Part shown: positions 1-8,615 of the stretch, in pieces
How positions within the stretch are numbered: position 1 is the stretch's first letter
Layout: every line of letters starts with the position of its first letter
Assembly (NCBI RefSeq): GCF_900104725.1
Contig: NZ_LT629758.1
Span: 7,836,001 to 7,900,000 of the forward strand
Origin: Actinoplanes derwentensis
Lineage (GTDB): Bacteria; Actinomycetota; Actinomycetes; Mycobacteriales; Micromonosporaceae
Reading direction: 5' to 3'
DNA: 64,000 nt
Notes under the pieces: generated by a model
Databases searched by the model: none
The model's input: only the letters and a program-made list of their open reading frames with translations
What the model was told of the DNA's origin: nothing
Made by a program: the position numbers and the translations under genes

Positions 1-1373
1 ATCACATCGGGTGGCAGGTTGGGGTCGGCGCCCCAGACCTTCTCGTCTTCGACCAGCCAGGTGCTGCGTTCGCGCTCCTGCTCGCCCTGGCCACCGGCGC
101 CACCCATACCCGGCATCATGCCGCCGGGCAGGCCCGCGCCGTAGCCGGCCATCCCGCCGGCCATCCCGCCGGCCCCACCGGCACGGCCACTGCCGATGCC
201 ACTTGTGCCGAGACCCCCGCTGCTGCCCGTACCGAAGGAGCCGGCCCCGCTCCCGTACGAGCCGGTGCCATTCGTGCCGGAATATCCGGCACCGGAGCCG
301 CTTGAGCTGTACGGGTCGTAGGTGGACGCACCAGTCGAGACGGTGCTCGGATCCCAGGCCGGCAAGCTACTGTTTCCGCTGCTCCAGTTGGCGGGTGTGC
401 CCGAGTCGAAGGACCCCGCGTCCCAGCCGGTCGGGGTGCCGCCGCTGCTCCAGTTGGCGGGTGTGCCCGAGCCGAAGGAACCCGCGTCCCAGCCGGTCGG
501 GGCGCCGCCTCCGGTGAAACTGCTCGGGTCGAAGCCGGTTCCCGAATTCGTGCTGCTCGGGTCGAACGATCCCGGGCTGCCGCTGCCGCTGCCGTCCCAC
601 GGCGTGGGGCCGAACTCGGAGTCGTCGCCGAGACCGAAGCCGTCCGAGTCGCCGAGTTCATCCGCCGCTTTGTACTGTTTGTCGTTCCAGCCGGACGGGT
701 CGAACGACGGGTCATTCGAGTTCGGTTGGCTGACCGGATCCAGAGCCCCGGAGGCGGTGCGGATCTTCGTCTGCGTGTTTTTGTAGTCCTGCTGAAGCGC
801 GCTGAAGACCTTGCCCATGTCGTCGTTCAGCAGGGCGACGATCTCCGGCCGGGACGACACGGTGACCGTGCCGTCCGAGTTGTTGCCGGCACCGGCGGTT
901 ACCGCCTGCTGTGCATGAAAAACATCGATGGCATTGAGCGTCTTCTGTGCCGAGTCCAGCTTGTTGGCCGCGTCGACCAGCGCCGTCACCATCGAGTTCT
1001 TGCCGCCGTCTGGGTCTGTACTGCCCATCTTTCCAGGCCATCCGGTAATGGACTGGTAGAGCTTCTCCATGACCTTGGCGTGGGCCGTCATCCGCTCAAG
1101 GAAGGCGTCGGCGGCGGTGCCCTGCCACACCCGGTCGGGGCCGGCGATGCTTTTCGCGGACTTATCGAAGATCGTGTGGCTGCGCTGCAGGATGTCAGCG
1201 GCCTTCTGGAAGGCGACCGCGGCTTTGAACAGGGATTCCGGCTCACAGTAGCCGTCGACCTTCGCATCGCCTTCGGAGTGACCGCAGACTGCCGCCTTGA
1301 TCACCTTCCAGGCCGCATGGTCGTTGACTTCGCCGCCGTCATACCCTTCGGGCACATTGATGACGCTGACCAA
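1..1373 (-). CDS. ESX-associated WXG100-like protein with Gly/Ser-rich tail (3' end outside window)
   Basis: Partial: about 457 codons are visible and the gene runs off base 1. A TTG start at 1373 is chosen because AAGGAG (1381-1386) lies 7 bases upstream and no ATG fits. The first ~110 residues are helical with a W-Q-G turn at about residue 83 (VWQGTAADAF), the hallmark of WXG100 hairpins secreted by type VII systems. A Ser/Asp/Gly-rich tail follows, containing two copies of a 22-residue repeat, then a Gly/Met-rich stretch. The last visible residues (STWLVEDEKVWG, then PPDV) resemble the conserved end of actinobacterial ESX-cluster proteins. It is the last of four co-directional ESX genes. 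Secretion is inferred; no enzymatic domain is visible. Confidence 0.8.
   Translation of the reverse strand, partial: MVSVINVPEGYDGGEVNDHAAWKVIKAAVCGHSEGDAKVDGYCEPESLFKAAVAFQKAADILQRSHTIFDKSAKSIAGPDRVWQGTAADAFLERMTAHAKVMEKLYQSITGWPGKMGSTDPDGGKNSMVTALVDAANKLDSAQKTLNAIDVFHAQQAVTAGAGNNSDGTVTVSSRPEIVALLNDDMGKVFSALQQDYKNTQTKIRTASGALDPVSQPNSNDPSFDPSGWNDKQYKAADELGDSDGFGLGDDSEFGPTPWDGSGSGSPGSFDPSSTNSGTGFDPSSFTGGGAPTGWDAGSFGSGTPANWSSGGTPTGWDAGSFDSGTPANWSSGNSSLPAWDPSTVSTGASTYDPYSSSGSGAGYSGTNGTGSYGSGAGSFGTGSSGGLGTSGIGSGRAGGAGGMAGGMAGYGAGLPGGMMPGMGGAGGQGEQERERSTWLVEDEKVWGADPNLPPDV
378..509 (-). repeat. Two tandem 66-bp copies inside the ESX-associated gene
   Basis: Copies at 378-443 and 444-509, nearly identical and in frame. 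Each encodes a 22-residue unit containing PTGWDAGSF and SGTPANWSSG. The repeat lies in the low-complexity tail and probably arose by slippage or unequal crossing-over. Confidence 0.85.
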
Positions 1374-1403
1374 CGCTCTACTCCTTTCGTCCGGGGACCC
1401 GGC

Positions 1404-1928
1404 TCAGATCCTTTTCGTTCCGGCCGCAGTCTCGTCGAAGTCGCTGAGGGCGGCCCCCAACGCCTTCACGCCAGCCTCGGAGTTGAGTTGCTCGGCCGTC
1501 GAGTAGTCCTTGGCCAGTTGCTTCAGCGCGGCGACAAGCTCGGTCAGCGCGGGCGACATGTTCCGAAAGGCGTCGACGTAACTCAGAATCGAGCCGTGTT
1601 CGCTCTCGATCTTGAGTTTCAGCTCCTGGCTGGCCCGGAATCTGCCGGGGGCCACCTTGACCTTGTCGAGTTCCTGACGTACCTCGTCGACCTGTGACAC
1701 CAGGCTGTTGACCTGTTCCGCGAACCAGATCAGCGCACGGCTGTCCACGGAGATGCTCGCGTCACCGGAAGCTGCCGAGAATGTGGGGACAGAAGTGTCC
1801 GTCGCGGGTTTCGGGGCCACGTAGCTTCCCGGTGTGGGCTGACCGTCCCAGGACTTGGCGTCCGGCTCCTTGTCCTTGTCATAGATGTCGCGCCAGGTGT
1901 TCGGGTCATTGAAGTACATGTAGGACAT
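1404..1928 (-). CDS. ESX-cluster hypothetical protein, 174 aa
   Basis: Unrecognised family. It begins MSYMYFNDPNTWRDIYDKD, has a Pro/Ser/Thr-rich segment to about residue 55, then a helical region with charged heptads from about residue 60 to the end (FAEQVNSLVSQVDEVRQELD). That layout resembles ESX secretion-associated proteins with a coiled helical pair. There is no signal peptide or membrane segment. It starts 6 bases after the stop of the WXG100 gene at 1935-2228 and has no strong Shine-Dalgarno of its own, so translational coupling is likely. Its stop is 30 bases before the next gene. Role as ESX substrate or chaperone is inferred from position. Confidence 0.75.
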   Translation of the reverse strand: MSYMYFNDPNTWRDIYDKDKEPDAKSWDGQPTPGSYVAPKPATDTSVPTFSAASGDASISVDSRALIWFAEQVNSLVSQVDEVRQELDKVKVAPGRFRASQELKLKIESEHGSILSYVDAFRNMSPALTELVAALKQLAKDYSTAEQLNSEAGVKALGAALSDFDETAAGTKRI

Positions 1929-1934
1929 GACGGG

Positions 1935-2228
1935 TCACCGAGTCTGGAAGAGTCCGGAACCGTTGGTCTCCATGCGCTGGTAGTTCTCGGCGATCTGGGT
2001 CAGAGCGACCCGAGCATTCTGCAAGGCCTGCGGCATCGCTGCGGCCGATGCGTCCCACGCGGCCTTCGCGTGCGCGTACGCGGCCTTGGTGTCACTCTCC
2101 CAGCCGGCAAGATTTCTCTTGCTGTTCTCGTCGAGCGTGGCGAGCATGGCCCGGATCTGGTTGTCGATGACCTCGATCTGCTGCAGAACGGCGTCGGCGC
2201 GGCGCGGGTCGAAGGTGTACTCAGCCAT
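1935..2228 (-). CDS. WXG100 family protein (EsxA/EsxB-like), 97 aa
   Basis: Length (97 aa) and composition are typical of WXG100 proteins, which are secreted as helical hairpin dimers by type VII systems. The N-terminus is MAEYTFDPRRADAVLQQI. The turn reads GWES, so the usual W-x-G is W-E-S here. The second helix carries YAHAKAAWDASAAAM. ATG at 2228 is preceded by AGGAG with 8-base spacing; the longer upstream frame lacks a ribosome site. It is paired with the WXG100 gene at 2290-2607 and the two probably form a heterodimer, the usual arrangement of esxB/esxA pairs. Confidence 0.88.
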   Translation of the reverse strand: MAEYTFDPRRADAVLQQIEVIDNQIRAMLATLDENSKRNLAGWESDTKAAYAHAKAAWDASAAAMPQALQNARVALTQIAENYQRMETNGSGLFQTR

Positions 2229-2289
2229 GGTGCGGTCTCCTAGTGGGTACGTGCGGCGAAACAGCGGCAGGGGTAGGCGGGCCGGGCGA

Positions 2290-2607
2290 CTAGATGCCCA
2301 GGCCCTTGGTCGCGGCACCGGTCGCCAGCTGGGTTGCGACCTCGCTGGTGGCACCGTATTTGCTGCCGACCTCTTCCAGCCGGCCACGCATACCCTCGAG
2401 CTGGCGGATGACGTTCTGGAACTGCTGCCCCCAGTCCTGCAGCGACCGGTTGAACGCGGTTGCGGCGGCGCCGGTCCAGGAGACGCCGAGCGTGCTGATC
2501 TGGCTCTCCATCTCGGCGAGCTGCTTGCGCGAGGTGCCGATCGCGCTCACGAAGTCCTCGTGCGCGCGCTGCAGGTCCTCGACGCGTACGGAAATCGGTG
2601 TAGTCAA
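2290..2607 (-). CDS. WXG100 family protein, first gene of ESX pair, 105 aa
   Basis: TTG start at 2607, with GAGGAG 5 bases upstream; the longer open frame above it lacks a ribosome site. The turn is canonical (SWTGAAATAF, W-T-G near residue 42) and is flanked by two amphipathic helices, the classic WXG100 fold of small proteins exported by FtsK/SpoIIIE-type ESX machines. It is the first gene of the minus-strand ESX group ending off base 1. No Ecc structural genes or mycosin are in this window, so the secretion machine must be further left or elsewhere. The 350-bp gap to the plus-strand gene at 2957 should hold divergent promoters. Confidence 0.87.
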   Translation of the reverse strand: MTTPISVRVEDLQRAHEDFVSAIGTSRKQLAEMESQISTLGVSWTGAAATAFNRSLQDWGQQFQNVIRQLEGMRGRLEEVGSKYGATSEVATQLATGAATKGLGI

Positions 2608-2956
2608 GGTGACTCCTCGTTGGATGGGCGGTCGCCCTTTCGGCGGACGCAGACGATGAGAACAGAAAACGCGAATAGGTTTCAAGATGCCGGATGGGGG
2701 TACCACCGGGTAGCAAACCTGCAGTAAGTGGACGAGGTTGCGTAGTGGCTGCCCAGCCCGCTGGCGGAACCTGAAAAGGCATCGAAGATCACGTCGAGTG
2801 GATGCCTGCAGCAATCCGACCTCAATCGGACATCTGACAACATCGCGAAGGTCTGCACCAGACCGGAAGGTCTCTGCCCGGCGACTGGCATGGCCCCGTC
2901 TCGGCTCCCCGGCGTACTGCCCTACGATGCAGTTCGTCGACGTCCGGAGCGTGTCC

Positions 2957-4072
2957 ATGTACAACACTGGCGAGCCACACCGCCGCGGCGTGGTGCCGCC
3001 GGTATCGCCCTCCAATCCGTCCGGTCCGACGCCGCTCGCCGCCCAGCGCATCGGTCGCCTTCTCGCCATCGGTGCCCAGGCGGAACTGGAATCGGTGCAC
3101 ACCCTGCTGACCGGTGTACGGGTGCCGGAAGCCGCCCTGTGCGTGATGGTCCTGGGCCAGGACCTGATCGACGCCGGTGTGCTTGCCGCCCACTGCCGCA
3201 ACGCGGTCACCGACGGCTCCGTCGTGATCCTGGTTCAGCCGCGGAATCCGGGACAGCCGTCGGTACTCCTGGCCGACCAGTTGTCGCGCCTGCTCGACCG
3301 GGAAGTGTGGGCGGCCGACGGCCCGGTGACGATCATCCCGGGCGGTTCGCTCTACGTCGCCGACCCCGGCACCGACTGGTGGGCTCGGCCACCGCGGCAC
3401 CCTGCCAAGGCACGGGGACGCCGCTTCCCGGTTCCCCGCTGGCAGCAGGTCGCGGTCACCGCCGGTCCGGAGATCGTCGAGATCCCGGCCGGATGGTGGC
3501 TGCCCGGCCCGCCGGTGACCGGTTCCGACGACCTGCCGTTCGCCGTCCCGCAGAACGACCGGCTGTTCACCGTGTTGCTCGGCGACGGAGCACCGCTCGG
3601 CGAACAGACACTGAATCTGATCGCGACCCTCCCCGCCGATCTGCGCCAGCGGTTGCTGCTCGCCCCGTACGGCGCGAGTGCCGCCCGGGTCGCGGCCCTG
3701 GCGCAGCAGGTCGCCGAAACATACGGGCACCCGGTCTCGGCGGCGACCGGCACTCCTCTGGTGCACCCCGACGAGCGGGTACACGCCACTGTGCTGGCCG
3801 GTTCCGAGGCGTGGTGCCGGCTTGCCGAACGGCTGGTGTACTCGCCGCAGCAACCACCAGTGGTGACCGCATGGACGCCGCTGTCATCGGATCTACCGGC
3901 GGCCGGTCGGGCGACCTACCCTTTGGCCGACGGCTGGGAAACCGAGGTGACGGCCTTCGGGCTGTGGCTGCGGCCCCGGGACGTACCGGCCGGAATCGCC
4001 GCCGCGGTCCGGTCCGTGCCCCCGGACGAGCAGCACCTGCTGGTCCGGGCCGGGGCCTCCGGGGGTCCCTGA
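2957..4072 (+). CDS. N-terminal half of large ESX-linked multidomain protein (frame broken at 4061-4066)
   Basis: ATG at 2957, preceded by GGAG (2946-2949) with 7-base spacing. The 371-residue reading frame stops at TGA 4070-4072. It contains two or more similar alpha/beta modules (for example QLSRLLDREVWAADGPVTI, and LLLAPYGASAARVAALAQQ) of a kind found in large actinobacterial toxin-like proteins; I cannot name the family. Coding character continues without a break in the next frame from 4066, so this is almost certainly the first part of one protein of about 960 residues. One missing G in the GGGGG run at 4061-4065 would explain the split. It diverges from the ESX genes at 1-2607. Confidence 0.7.
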   Translation: MYNTGEPHRRGVVPPVSPSNPSGPTPLAAQRIGRLLAIGAQAELESVHTLLTGVRVPEAALCVMVLGQDLIDAGVLAAHCRNAVTDGSVVILVQPRNPGQPSVLLADQLSRLLDREVWAADGPVTIIPGGSLYVADPGTDWWARPPRHPAKARGRRFPVPRWQQVAVTAGPEIVEIPAGWWLPGPPVTGSDDLPFAVPQNDRLFTVLLGDGAPLGEQTLNLIATLPADLRQRLLLAPYGASAARVAALAQQVAETYGHPVSAATGTPLVHPDERVHATVLAGSEAWCRLAERLVYSPQQPPVVTAWTPLSSDLPAAGRATYPLADGWETEVTAFGLWLRPRDVPAGIAAAVRSVPPDEQHLLVRAGASGGP

Positions 4073-5838
4073 CGACCGCCCAGTTCTGGGCCGCCGCCCG
4101 GGAACTGTTGGACGGCCTACCGGCCGAGACCCGAGCCCGAGTCCGGCTGCAACTGCCGGCCGACACCGCCCCCGGCCAGGTGGCTCTGGCAGCCGAGGCG
4201 TTGCCCGCCGATATGCACGCCCACCAGGCTGGCTCCGACCCAGGCTGGTGCGCCATCGCCGACCTGTTCGGGCGCTCCGACTCGACGATGGCCATGACGC
4301 GGCCCCGCATCGCGGCCGGCGACGGCGTGCAGGTGGCTCGACCGATCGCGCCGGGAGTGTTCCGCTTCGACGCCGAGTCCAGGACGACCTCGCTGTTCGC
4401 CCCGGTGACCGAGCCGGCCATGCCGGACGCGGCGATGACCGTGACGCCGCGGACGGCCCCGGTCACCTTCGTGCCCCCGGGCGTCCCCGCCGCCGGGTCG
4501 GCATCCGTCGCACCGTCGCGGTCCGGTTCCGAGGCGAACTCCGGGCCCCGAGAGCTCCCGGGGCCCGCCGATCCATTCGCGGCTCCGGCCTCCCGCGGTG
4601 GGGCGGCGTCGACGGACAACCCGGCCGATGCGAAGGGCTCCGGAACACCGGCGCCTCGTCCCGGCCTAGACCCGGGGCACTCGATGGCCCTCTCGGCGTT
4701 CCGAAAAACCGAGAAGCCGCTGCCGGCTCCTCGGCCCGCCGTTCCCGAGCCGACTCGTCTCCACCCGGACATCGCACTCGCCCCAACCACCACACCAGCC
4801 CCTACCCTCGCGCCCACCGCGCCCTTCGGCGAACCCGAAACCTTCCCTGCCCCCGAGCCCTCCGACACGCTCACGCCAGTCCCGGCTCCCGAGCCCTCAT
4901 CGACCCCGATCGCCGCGCCCGGTCCTCGCGTGCCCACCGACGCGCCAGAGAACAGCCCAGCCGCAACCCCGGAGTCGCCGCCTGTTCCCGTTCCTCCGGC
5001 CCCGCCGATCGCCGAATCCGCTCCCGCAGCCGAAACCCCACCTGCCACGGCGCCGGTGACCGAAAACCGCCCGGCCGTCCCGTCCTCCCCTGGGGCACCG
5101 ATGCCGCTCCCGGACCGGCTGCGCTCGGCCGACCACCAGAGCCTTCCGGCCGAGCGGGAACGTCTGCGGGCCGCGCTGGCCTGGCGATTCGATTCACACG
5201 TGCGGGCGGTCACCCGGATGCTGGCCCGGCTGCCCGGTCTGCGGCCGACCGCCGACAAGGACGAGGCCCTGCTCACCGATCTGACAGCGGTACGGGCGGT
5301 CCTCACCGGCGACCGTTCGGTGGTTGATGAGGCGCTGCGCGGCTCCCGTCCCCCAGTGGACCCCGCGTTGATCTCCTGTCTGATGGCCGGTCTGCTACGC
5401 CTGCCGACCTGCCGCGCGCCGGTCTACCGCTATCAACCGGCCGCAGGAACCGATTACGTCACCGGTCAGGTGCTCGTCGAACCCTCGTTGCTGTCGGCGC
5501 GTGCATTCCCGCGGCAGACGCCCCCAGACCATCAGGAACTGGTCATCTGGTCGACCACCGGGCGTAGGGTCGAAGGGCTGGTCGACGCAGACCGGGCCGA
5601 CGAGGTGATCTTCGCGGCCGGTGCCCGGTTCGCGGTGCTGGCCACCGAGCCGGGCCGGGTCTACCTCAGCGAGACCACCTCGGGCACTCCCGGCGATCGG
5701 GAACGGCGCATCCTGCAACGTCTTCAGCAGTACGTCACCCGGCGCCCGGAGCCGACGCAAGCCGCCGAGCACGGTGCTCTGCTGCTCGGCCTCGACGCCG
5801 GAGGGATGCCCTATCCGGTTCCGGGCATCGAGGCCTGA
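4066..5838 (+). CDS. C-terminal half of the same protein: Pro-rich linker and ADP-ribosyltransferase-like domain
   Basis: Open from 4066 to TGA at 5836-5838, with no convincing start of its own, which supports it being the continuation of 2957-4072. In order it shows the end of an alpha/beta module, a long Pro/Ala/Thr-rich linker (about 4440-5100), a helical region, and a C-terminal domain whose pattern fits the R-S-E layout of ADP-ribosyltransferases: Arg in PVYRYQ (codon 5428-5430), Ser in LVEPSLLSAR (5494-5496) and Glu in ADEVIFAAGARFAVL (5602-5604). The E-x-E form of arginine-specific ARTs is not present. A T7SS-linked toxin or effector is a reasonable inference; fold and activity are unproven. 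Confidence 0.6.
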   Translation, partial: SLTTAQFWAAARELLDGLPAETRARVRLQLPADTAPGQVALAAEALPADMHAHQAGSDPGWCAIADLFGRSDSTMAMTRPRIAAGDGVQVARPIAPGVFRFDAESRTTSLFAPVTEPAMPDAAMTVTPRTAPVTFVPPGVPAAGSASVAPSRSGSEANSGPRELPGPADPFAAPASRGGAASTDNPADAKGSGTPAPRPGLDPGHSMALSAFRKTEKPLPAPRPAVPEPTRLHPDIALAPTTTPAPTLAPTAPFGEPETFPAPEPSDTLTPVPAPEPSSTPIAAPGPRVPTDAPENSPAATPESPPVPVPPAPPIAESAPAAETPPATAPVTENRPAVPSSPGAPMPLPDRLRSADHQSLPAERERLRAALAWRFDSHVRAVTRMLARLPGLRPTADKDEALLTDLTAVRAVLTGDRSVVDEALRGSRPPVDPALISCLMAGLLRLPTCRAPVYRYQPAAGTDYVTGQVLVEPSLLSARAFPRQTPPDHQELVIWSTTGRRVEGLVDADRADEVIFAAGARFAVLATEPGRVYLSETTSGTPGDRERRILQRLQQYVTRRPEPTQAAEHGALLLGLDAGGMPYPVPGIEA

Positions 5839-6056
5839 GCGGTGAGGACGGCCAGGTAGTTCGCCGGGAAGACGTGCTTGGTGAACTGTTTTCGGCTGTC
5901 ACCGAGCACCACCGCCCCGGGCACCGGCGTCGTTCTGGACAGGTCCCGGTACCCGCGGCCACCGGCTTCGGCCCGGCGGCCGCGTTTCGGTCCGGACCCG
6001 TGCCGACCTCGCGTGGATGCCACGGGGCTTCGGGTAGCCGTACCCCGGCGTGATCC

Positions 6057-7931
6057 TTAATAGGTCCACTTCTGGTGGGCGGCGCCGGTGCAATCCCAGA
6101 TCTGGGCAAGGGCACCGTCGGCGGTGCTCGCTTCGGTAACGTCCACGCATTTGTACGCCCACAGGCTGACCAGGTCGGACGAGGTGTTGTAATCCCACTG
6201 CTGGGCCACCGCGCCGGTGCAGGTGGCCAGGGACAGGGCGGAGCCGTTGTCGGTGCTGCCGATCTGGACGCATTTGCCGCGGACCCGGAGGGTGCCGTCG
6301 GCTGGATGAGTGAAGCGCTGACCGACAGCGTCGTTACAGGTCCAAAGCTGGATCCGGCCGCTGGTACCGGAAGCCTGCAGGCATGTCCCGGTGCCGATGC
6401 TCCGGAACGGGCTTCCGGACGCGGTGGGCGGCGCCTCCGTGGTCGTCGTGGCCGTGGCGGGCTTGGAGCTGGGCTTGGTACTGGGCTTGGTGCTGGGCTT
6501 CTTCGTCGCCCCGGACGAGGCGGCCGAGCCGGTCGGGCTGACTCCGGGGGCGGCGGTGGCGCTGGGGCGGAGGGGCCGGGACTTGGTGGTGGCCGGCCGT
6601 GGCGTGCCGGCGCTGTCTGCCACGCCGGGCGTCGAGGCTGTCCAGGCCGCTTGCGGCTGCTGCCGGTCCGGGTCATCGTTCATCAGGGGGTACGCGATGA
6701 AACCGGCCATCAGCAGCAGCGCCGCTGCCTGCAGTCCGGCAAGAACAGAGAGCCTGCGTGCGCGAGGACGCTCTGGCTGCGGAAGCTCCCTGGTGGCCGG
6801 CTCGGTCCCGCCGGGTGGGGGGCCTGCCGGGTCGATCGGCGCCACAACGGTCTGCGCGGCATCTGCGGGCGCGGGGCCTTCGAGCGCCACGACGACGTCC
6901 GTGGTCACGGGCGTCGAAGCGGTTACCGGGACCGGGACGGACAGCGCCGCGGGTGCGTCGGTGGTGGCGGGATTCGGGGTGGAGGTGCCGGAGAGAAGGG
7001 CCGCGAGGTCGACGGCGACCGCCGGTGAGCCGGGTTGGGTGCCGACCGGCCGCCGCAGGATGGCGAAGGTGGGTTCCGTGTAAGGAGGCACGTCGGCGGG
7101 CGGTGGGGAGCCGGGAACGGTTGCCGCCAGGAGCAGGCTTTGGGCAGTCTCGGCGTCGGCACGGCGAGCGGGATCGCGCTGGAGCAGAGCGGTGAGGGCG
7201 TGGCGGAGGACGCCCGCCCGTTCGGGCGGGTCCGGCAATTCGGTGGCCAGGGCGGCCAGCGTGGCCACCGGGGACGAACGGACATAAGGCGGACGGCCCT
7301 CGACTGCGGCGTAGAGGGTCGCACCGAGGGACCAGAGGTCGGCGGCGGGGCCGATCTCGCCGTCGAGAGCGCGTTCCGGGGCGATGTACTGCGGGGAGCC
7401 GAGGATTACGCCGGTACTGGTCATGGCGGCGTCACCGGCAGCGGTGGCCAGGCCGAAGTCGGTGAGTACCACCCGGCCGTCGTGGGCGAGCAGCACGTTG
7501 CCCGGTTTCACGTCACGGTGCAGCAAGCCGGCACGGTGAGCGGCCATGAGTGCGGCCAGCACGCCCAGGCCGACGCGGGCGACCTCGTCCGGTGCCATCG
7601 GGCCGTCGGCGCGAAGCGCGTCGAAGAGCGAGCGGGACGGGACTAGTTCCATGACGATCCACGGATTTCCGCCGTCGAAGATCACGTCGTGGAGGCGGAC
7701 CACGTTGGGGTGGTCGAGGGCTGCGATCGCGCGTGCCTCACGGATGGCACGTTGCCGAAGTGCCTGCAGCTCCGGCTCGATCAGCCCGGCCGGCGGAACG
7801 AGTTCCTTGATCGCCACGTCGCGGGCGAGCAACTCGTCATGGGCCGCCCAGACGCGGCCCATGCCGCCTTGGCCGAGTTGACCAACCAGGCGGTATCGTT
7901 CAGCGATCAGCTGGGGGCGACTGTCGGGCAC
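6057..7931 (-). CDS. Membrane Ser/Thr protein kinase with extracellular ricin B-type lectin domain
   Basis: A 624-residue Hanks-type kinase. Motifs in order: glycine loop GQGGMGRVW, catalytic Lys in VAIKEL, catalytic loop HRDVKPGN, DFG (LTDFGLA) and APE (IAPERAL), all within the first ~270 residues. A Pro/Thr-rich juxtamembrane region, one membrane helix (VLAGLQAAALLLMAGFIAYPL), a Ser/Thr/Lys-rich linker with KPSTKPSTKPSSKP repeats and a C-terminal beta-trefoil of ~125 residues with Q-x-W signatures (AQQWDY, HQKWTY) follow. The lectin domain should face outside and bind glycan, with phosphorylation inside. GTG 7931 is chosen because the kinase fold begins there; the upstream frame overlaps the nucleotidyltransferase gene. 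Confidence 0.9.
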   Translation of the reverse strand: MPDSRPQLIAERYRLVGQLGQGGMGRVWAAHDELLARDVAIKELVPPAGLIEPELQALRQRAIREARAIAALDHPNVVRLHDVIFDGGNPWIVMELVPSRSLFDALRADGPMAPDEVARVGLGVLAALMAAHRAGLLHRDVKPGNVLLAHDGRVVLTDFGLATAAGDAAMTSTGVILGSPQYIAPERALDGEIGPAADLWSLGATLYAAVEGRPPYVRSSPVATLAALATELPDPPERAGVLRHALTALLQRDPARRADAETAQSLLLAATVPGSPPPADVPPYTEPTFAILRRPVGTQPGSPAVAVDLAALLSGTSTPNPATTDAPAALSVPVPVTASTPVTTDVVVALEGPAPADAAQTVVAPIDPAGPPPGGTEPATRELPQPERPRARRLSVLAGLQAAALLLMAGFIAYPLMNDDPDRQQPQAAWTASTPGVADSAGTPRPATTKSRPLRPSATAAPGVSPTGSAASSGATKKPSTKPSTKPSSKPATATTTTEAPPTASGSPFRSIGTGTCLQASGTSGRIQLWTCNDAVGQRFTHPADGTLRVRGKCVQIGSTDNGSALSLATCTGAVAQQWDYNTSSDLVSLWAYKCVDVTEASTADGALAQIWDCTGAAHQKWTY

Positions 7932-8260
7932 TTCGGCATGATATCGGCGGCGCAGTTGCGTTGTTCGATCGGGCGACGCGTTCGGCCTGGCCTGCGGTGG
8001 TTCAGATCTGCGGGACCTGGTGTGTCGAACTGTTGGGTGACCTCGACGGTGTATCCGTCGGTGGCGAAGGCATCGACGACCGCGTGGACCGCGACGGCGA
8101 ATTCGTCTCGGCGTTCCCATGCGGTGAACAGGTCGACGTCTTCGCTGGGCCGAGCCAGGATTCCGTGGGCCTGTACGGCATAGCCGCCGGCCAGGGCGAA
8201 TCCGTATCGGCCGGCTACACGTAGCCCGATCTCGGCCAGTCGGAGATGGACGGGATCCAC
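7907..8260 (-). pseudogene. Truncated nucleotidyltransferase of the AbiEii/MNT type
   Basis: GTG start at 8260, directly after the stop of the gene at 8262-8615. The first ~75 residues look like the start of an AbiEii/AbiGii-type nucleotidyltransferase: GFALAGGYAVQAHGI (G-G motif), then PSEDVDLFT, the D-x-D metal-binding pair used for NTP transfer. Family members are usually about 200 residues or more. Here the similarity stops near residue 80, the remainder is Arg/Pro-rich, and the frame runs into the 5' end of the kinase gene and stops at 7907. A 3' deletion is likely, so the product is probably inactive. Confidence 0.6.
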
Positions 8261-8261
8261 C

Positions 8262-8615
8262 TCAGCCGGCCAGCCTTTCTGGAGGTGCCACCAGTTCGGG
8301 TAGACGGGCCTGCCACAGCAGTCTGAGCCGGGCGGGCAACCACAGGGTTGGCCACAGCCGCATTAGCGTGGCGCCATCGAGCCAGCGGCGAAGGTCGGCG
8401 TCGGTGGCGGCCTGGTTCAGCACCGTCTGGTACATCACTTGGAGATCACCCGGGTCGTTCAGGTCATAGGTGCTGTCCCCGGACCAGTCCAGCCACCGGT
8501 CCAGGGTAACCAGGCCGCTGGTCGGACCGCGCAGGTCTGCCAGGCTCTCGGCAACGGTGTAGCTGCGCTGGTCGACATACCGTGCCCCAGTCGGAGCACC
8601 GCTCATTCTCGCCAT
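8262..8615 (-). CDS. Partner protein of AbiEii-like nucleotidyltransferase, 117 aa
   Basis: ATG 8615 preceded by GGGAGG with 7-base spacing. The 117-residue soluble protein (MARMSGAPTGARYVDQRSY at the N-terminus; several Leu/Trp-rich helices such as LMRLWPTLWLPARLRLLWQ) is followed immediately (TGAG-GTG) by the nucleotidyltransferase fragment. Two-gene pairs of a small protein with an AbiEii-like enzyme are common in actinobacteria, and some members act as toxin-antitoxin or phage-defence pairs. I do not recognise a named family; the partner role is inferred from adjacency. If so, its enzyme partner is now truncated. Confidence 0.6.
   Translation of the reverse strand: MARMSGAPTGARYVDQRSYTVAESLADLRGPTSGLVTLDRWLDWSGDSTYDLNDPGDLQVMYQTVLNQAATDADLRRWLDGATLMRLWPTLWLPARLRLLWQARLPELVAPPERLAG

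Noticed and set aside
2890..4065. 5' part of the long plus-strand frame that ends at 5838
   Set aside because: Before 4066 this frame is Arg/Pro-rich and out of register with the clearly coding frame of 2957-4072.
5811..6023. 70-codon minus-strand frame with QFTKHVFPANYLAVLTAQ
   Set aside because: Codon use looks partly real, but it overlaps the end of the plus-strand gene, has no ribosome site and no family match; possibly a tiny remnant only.
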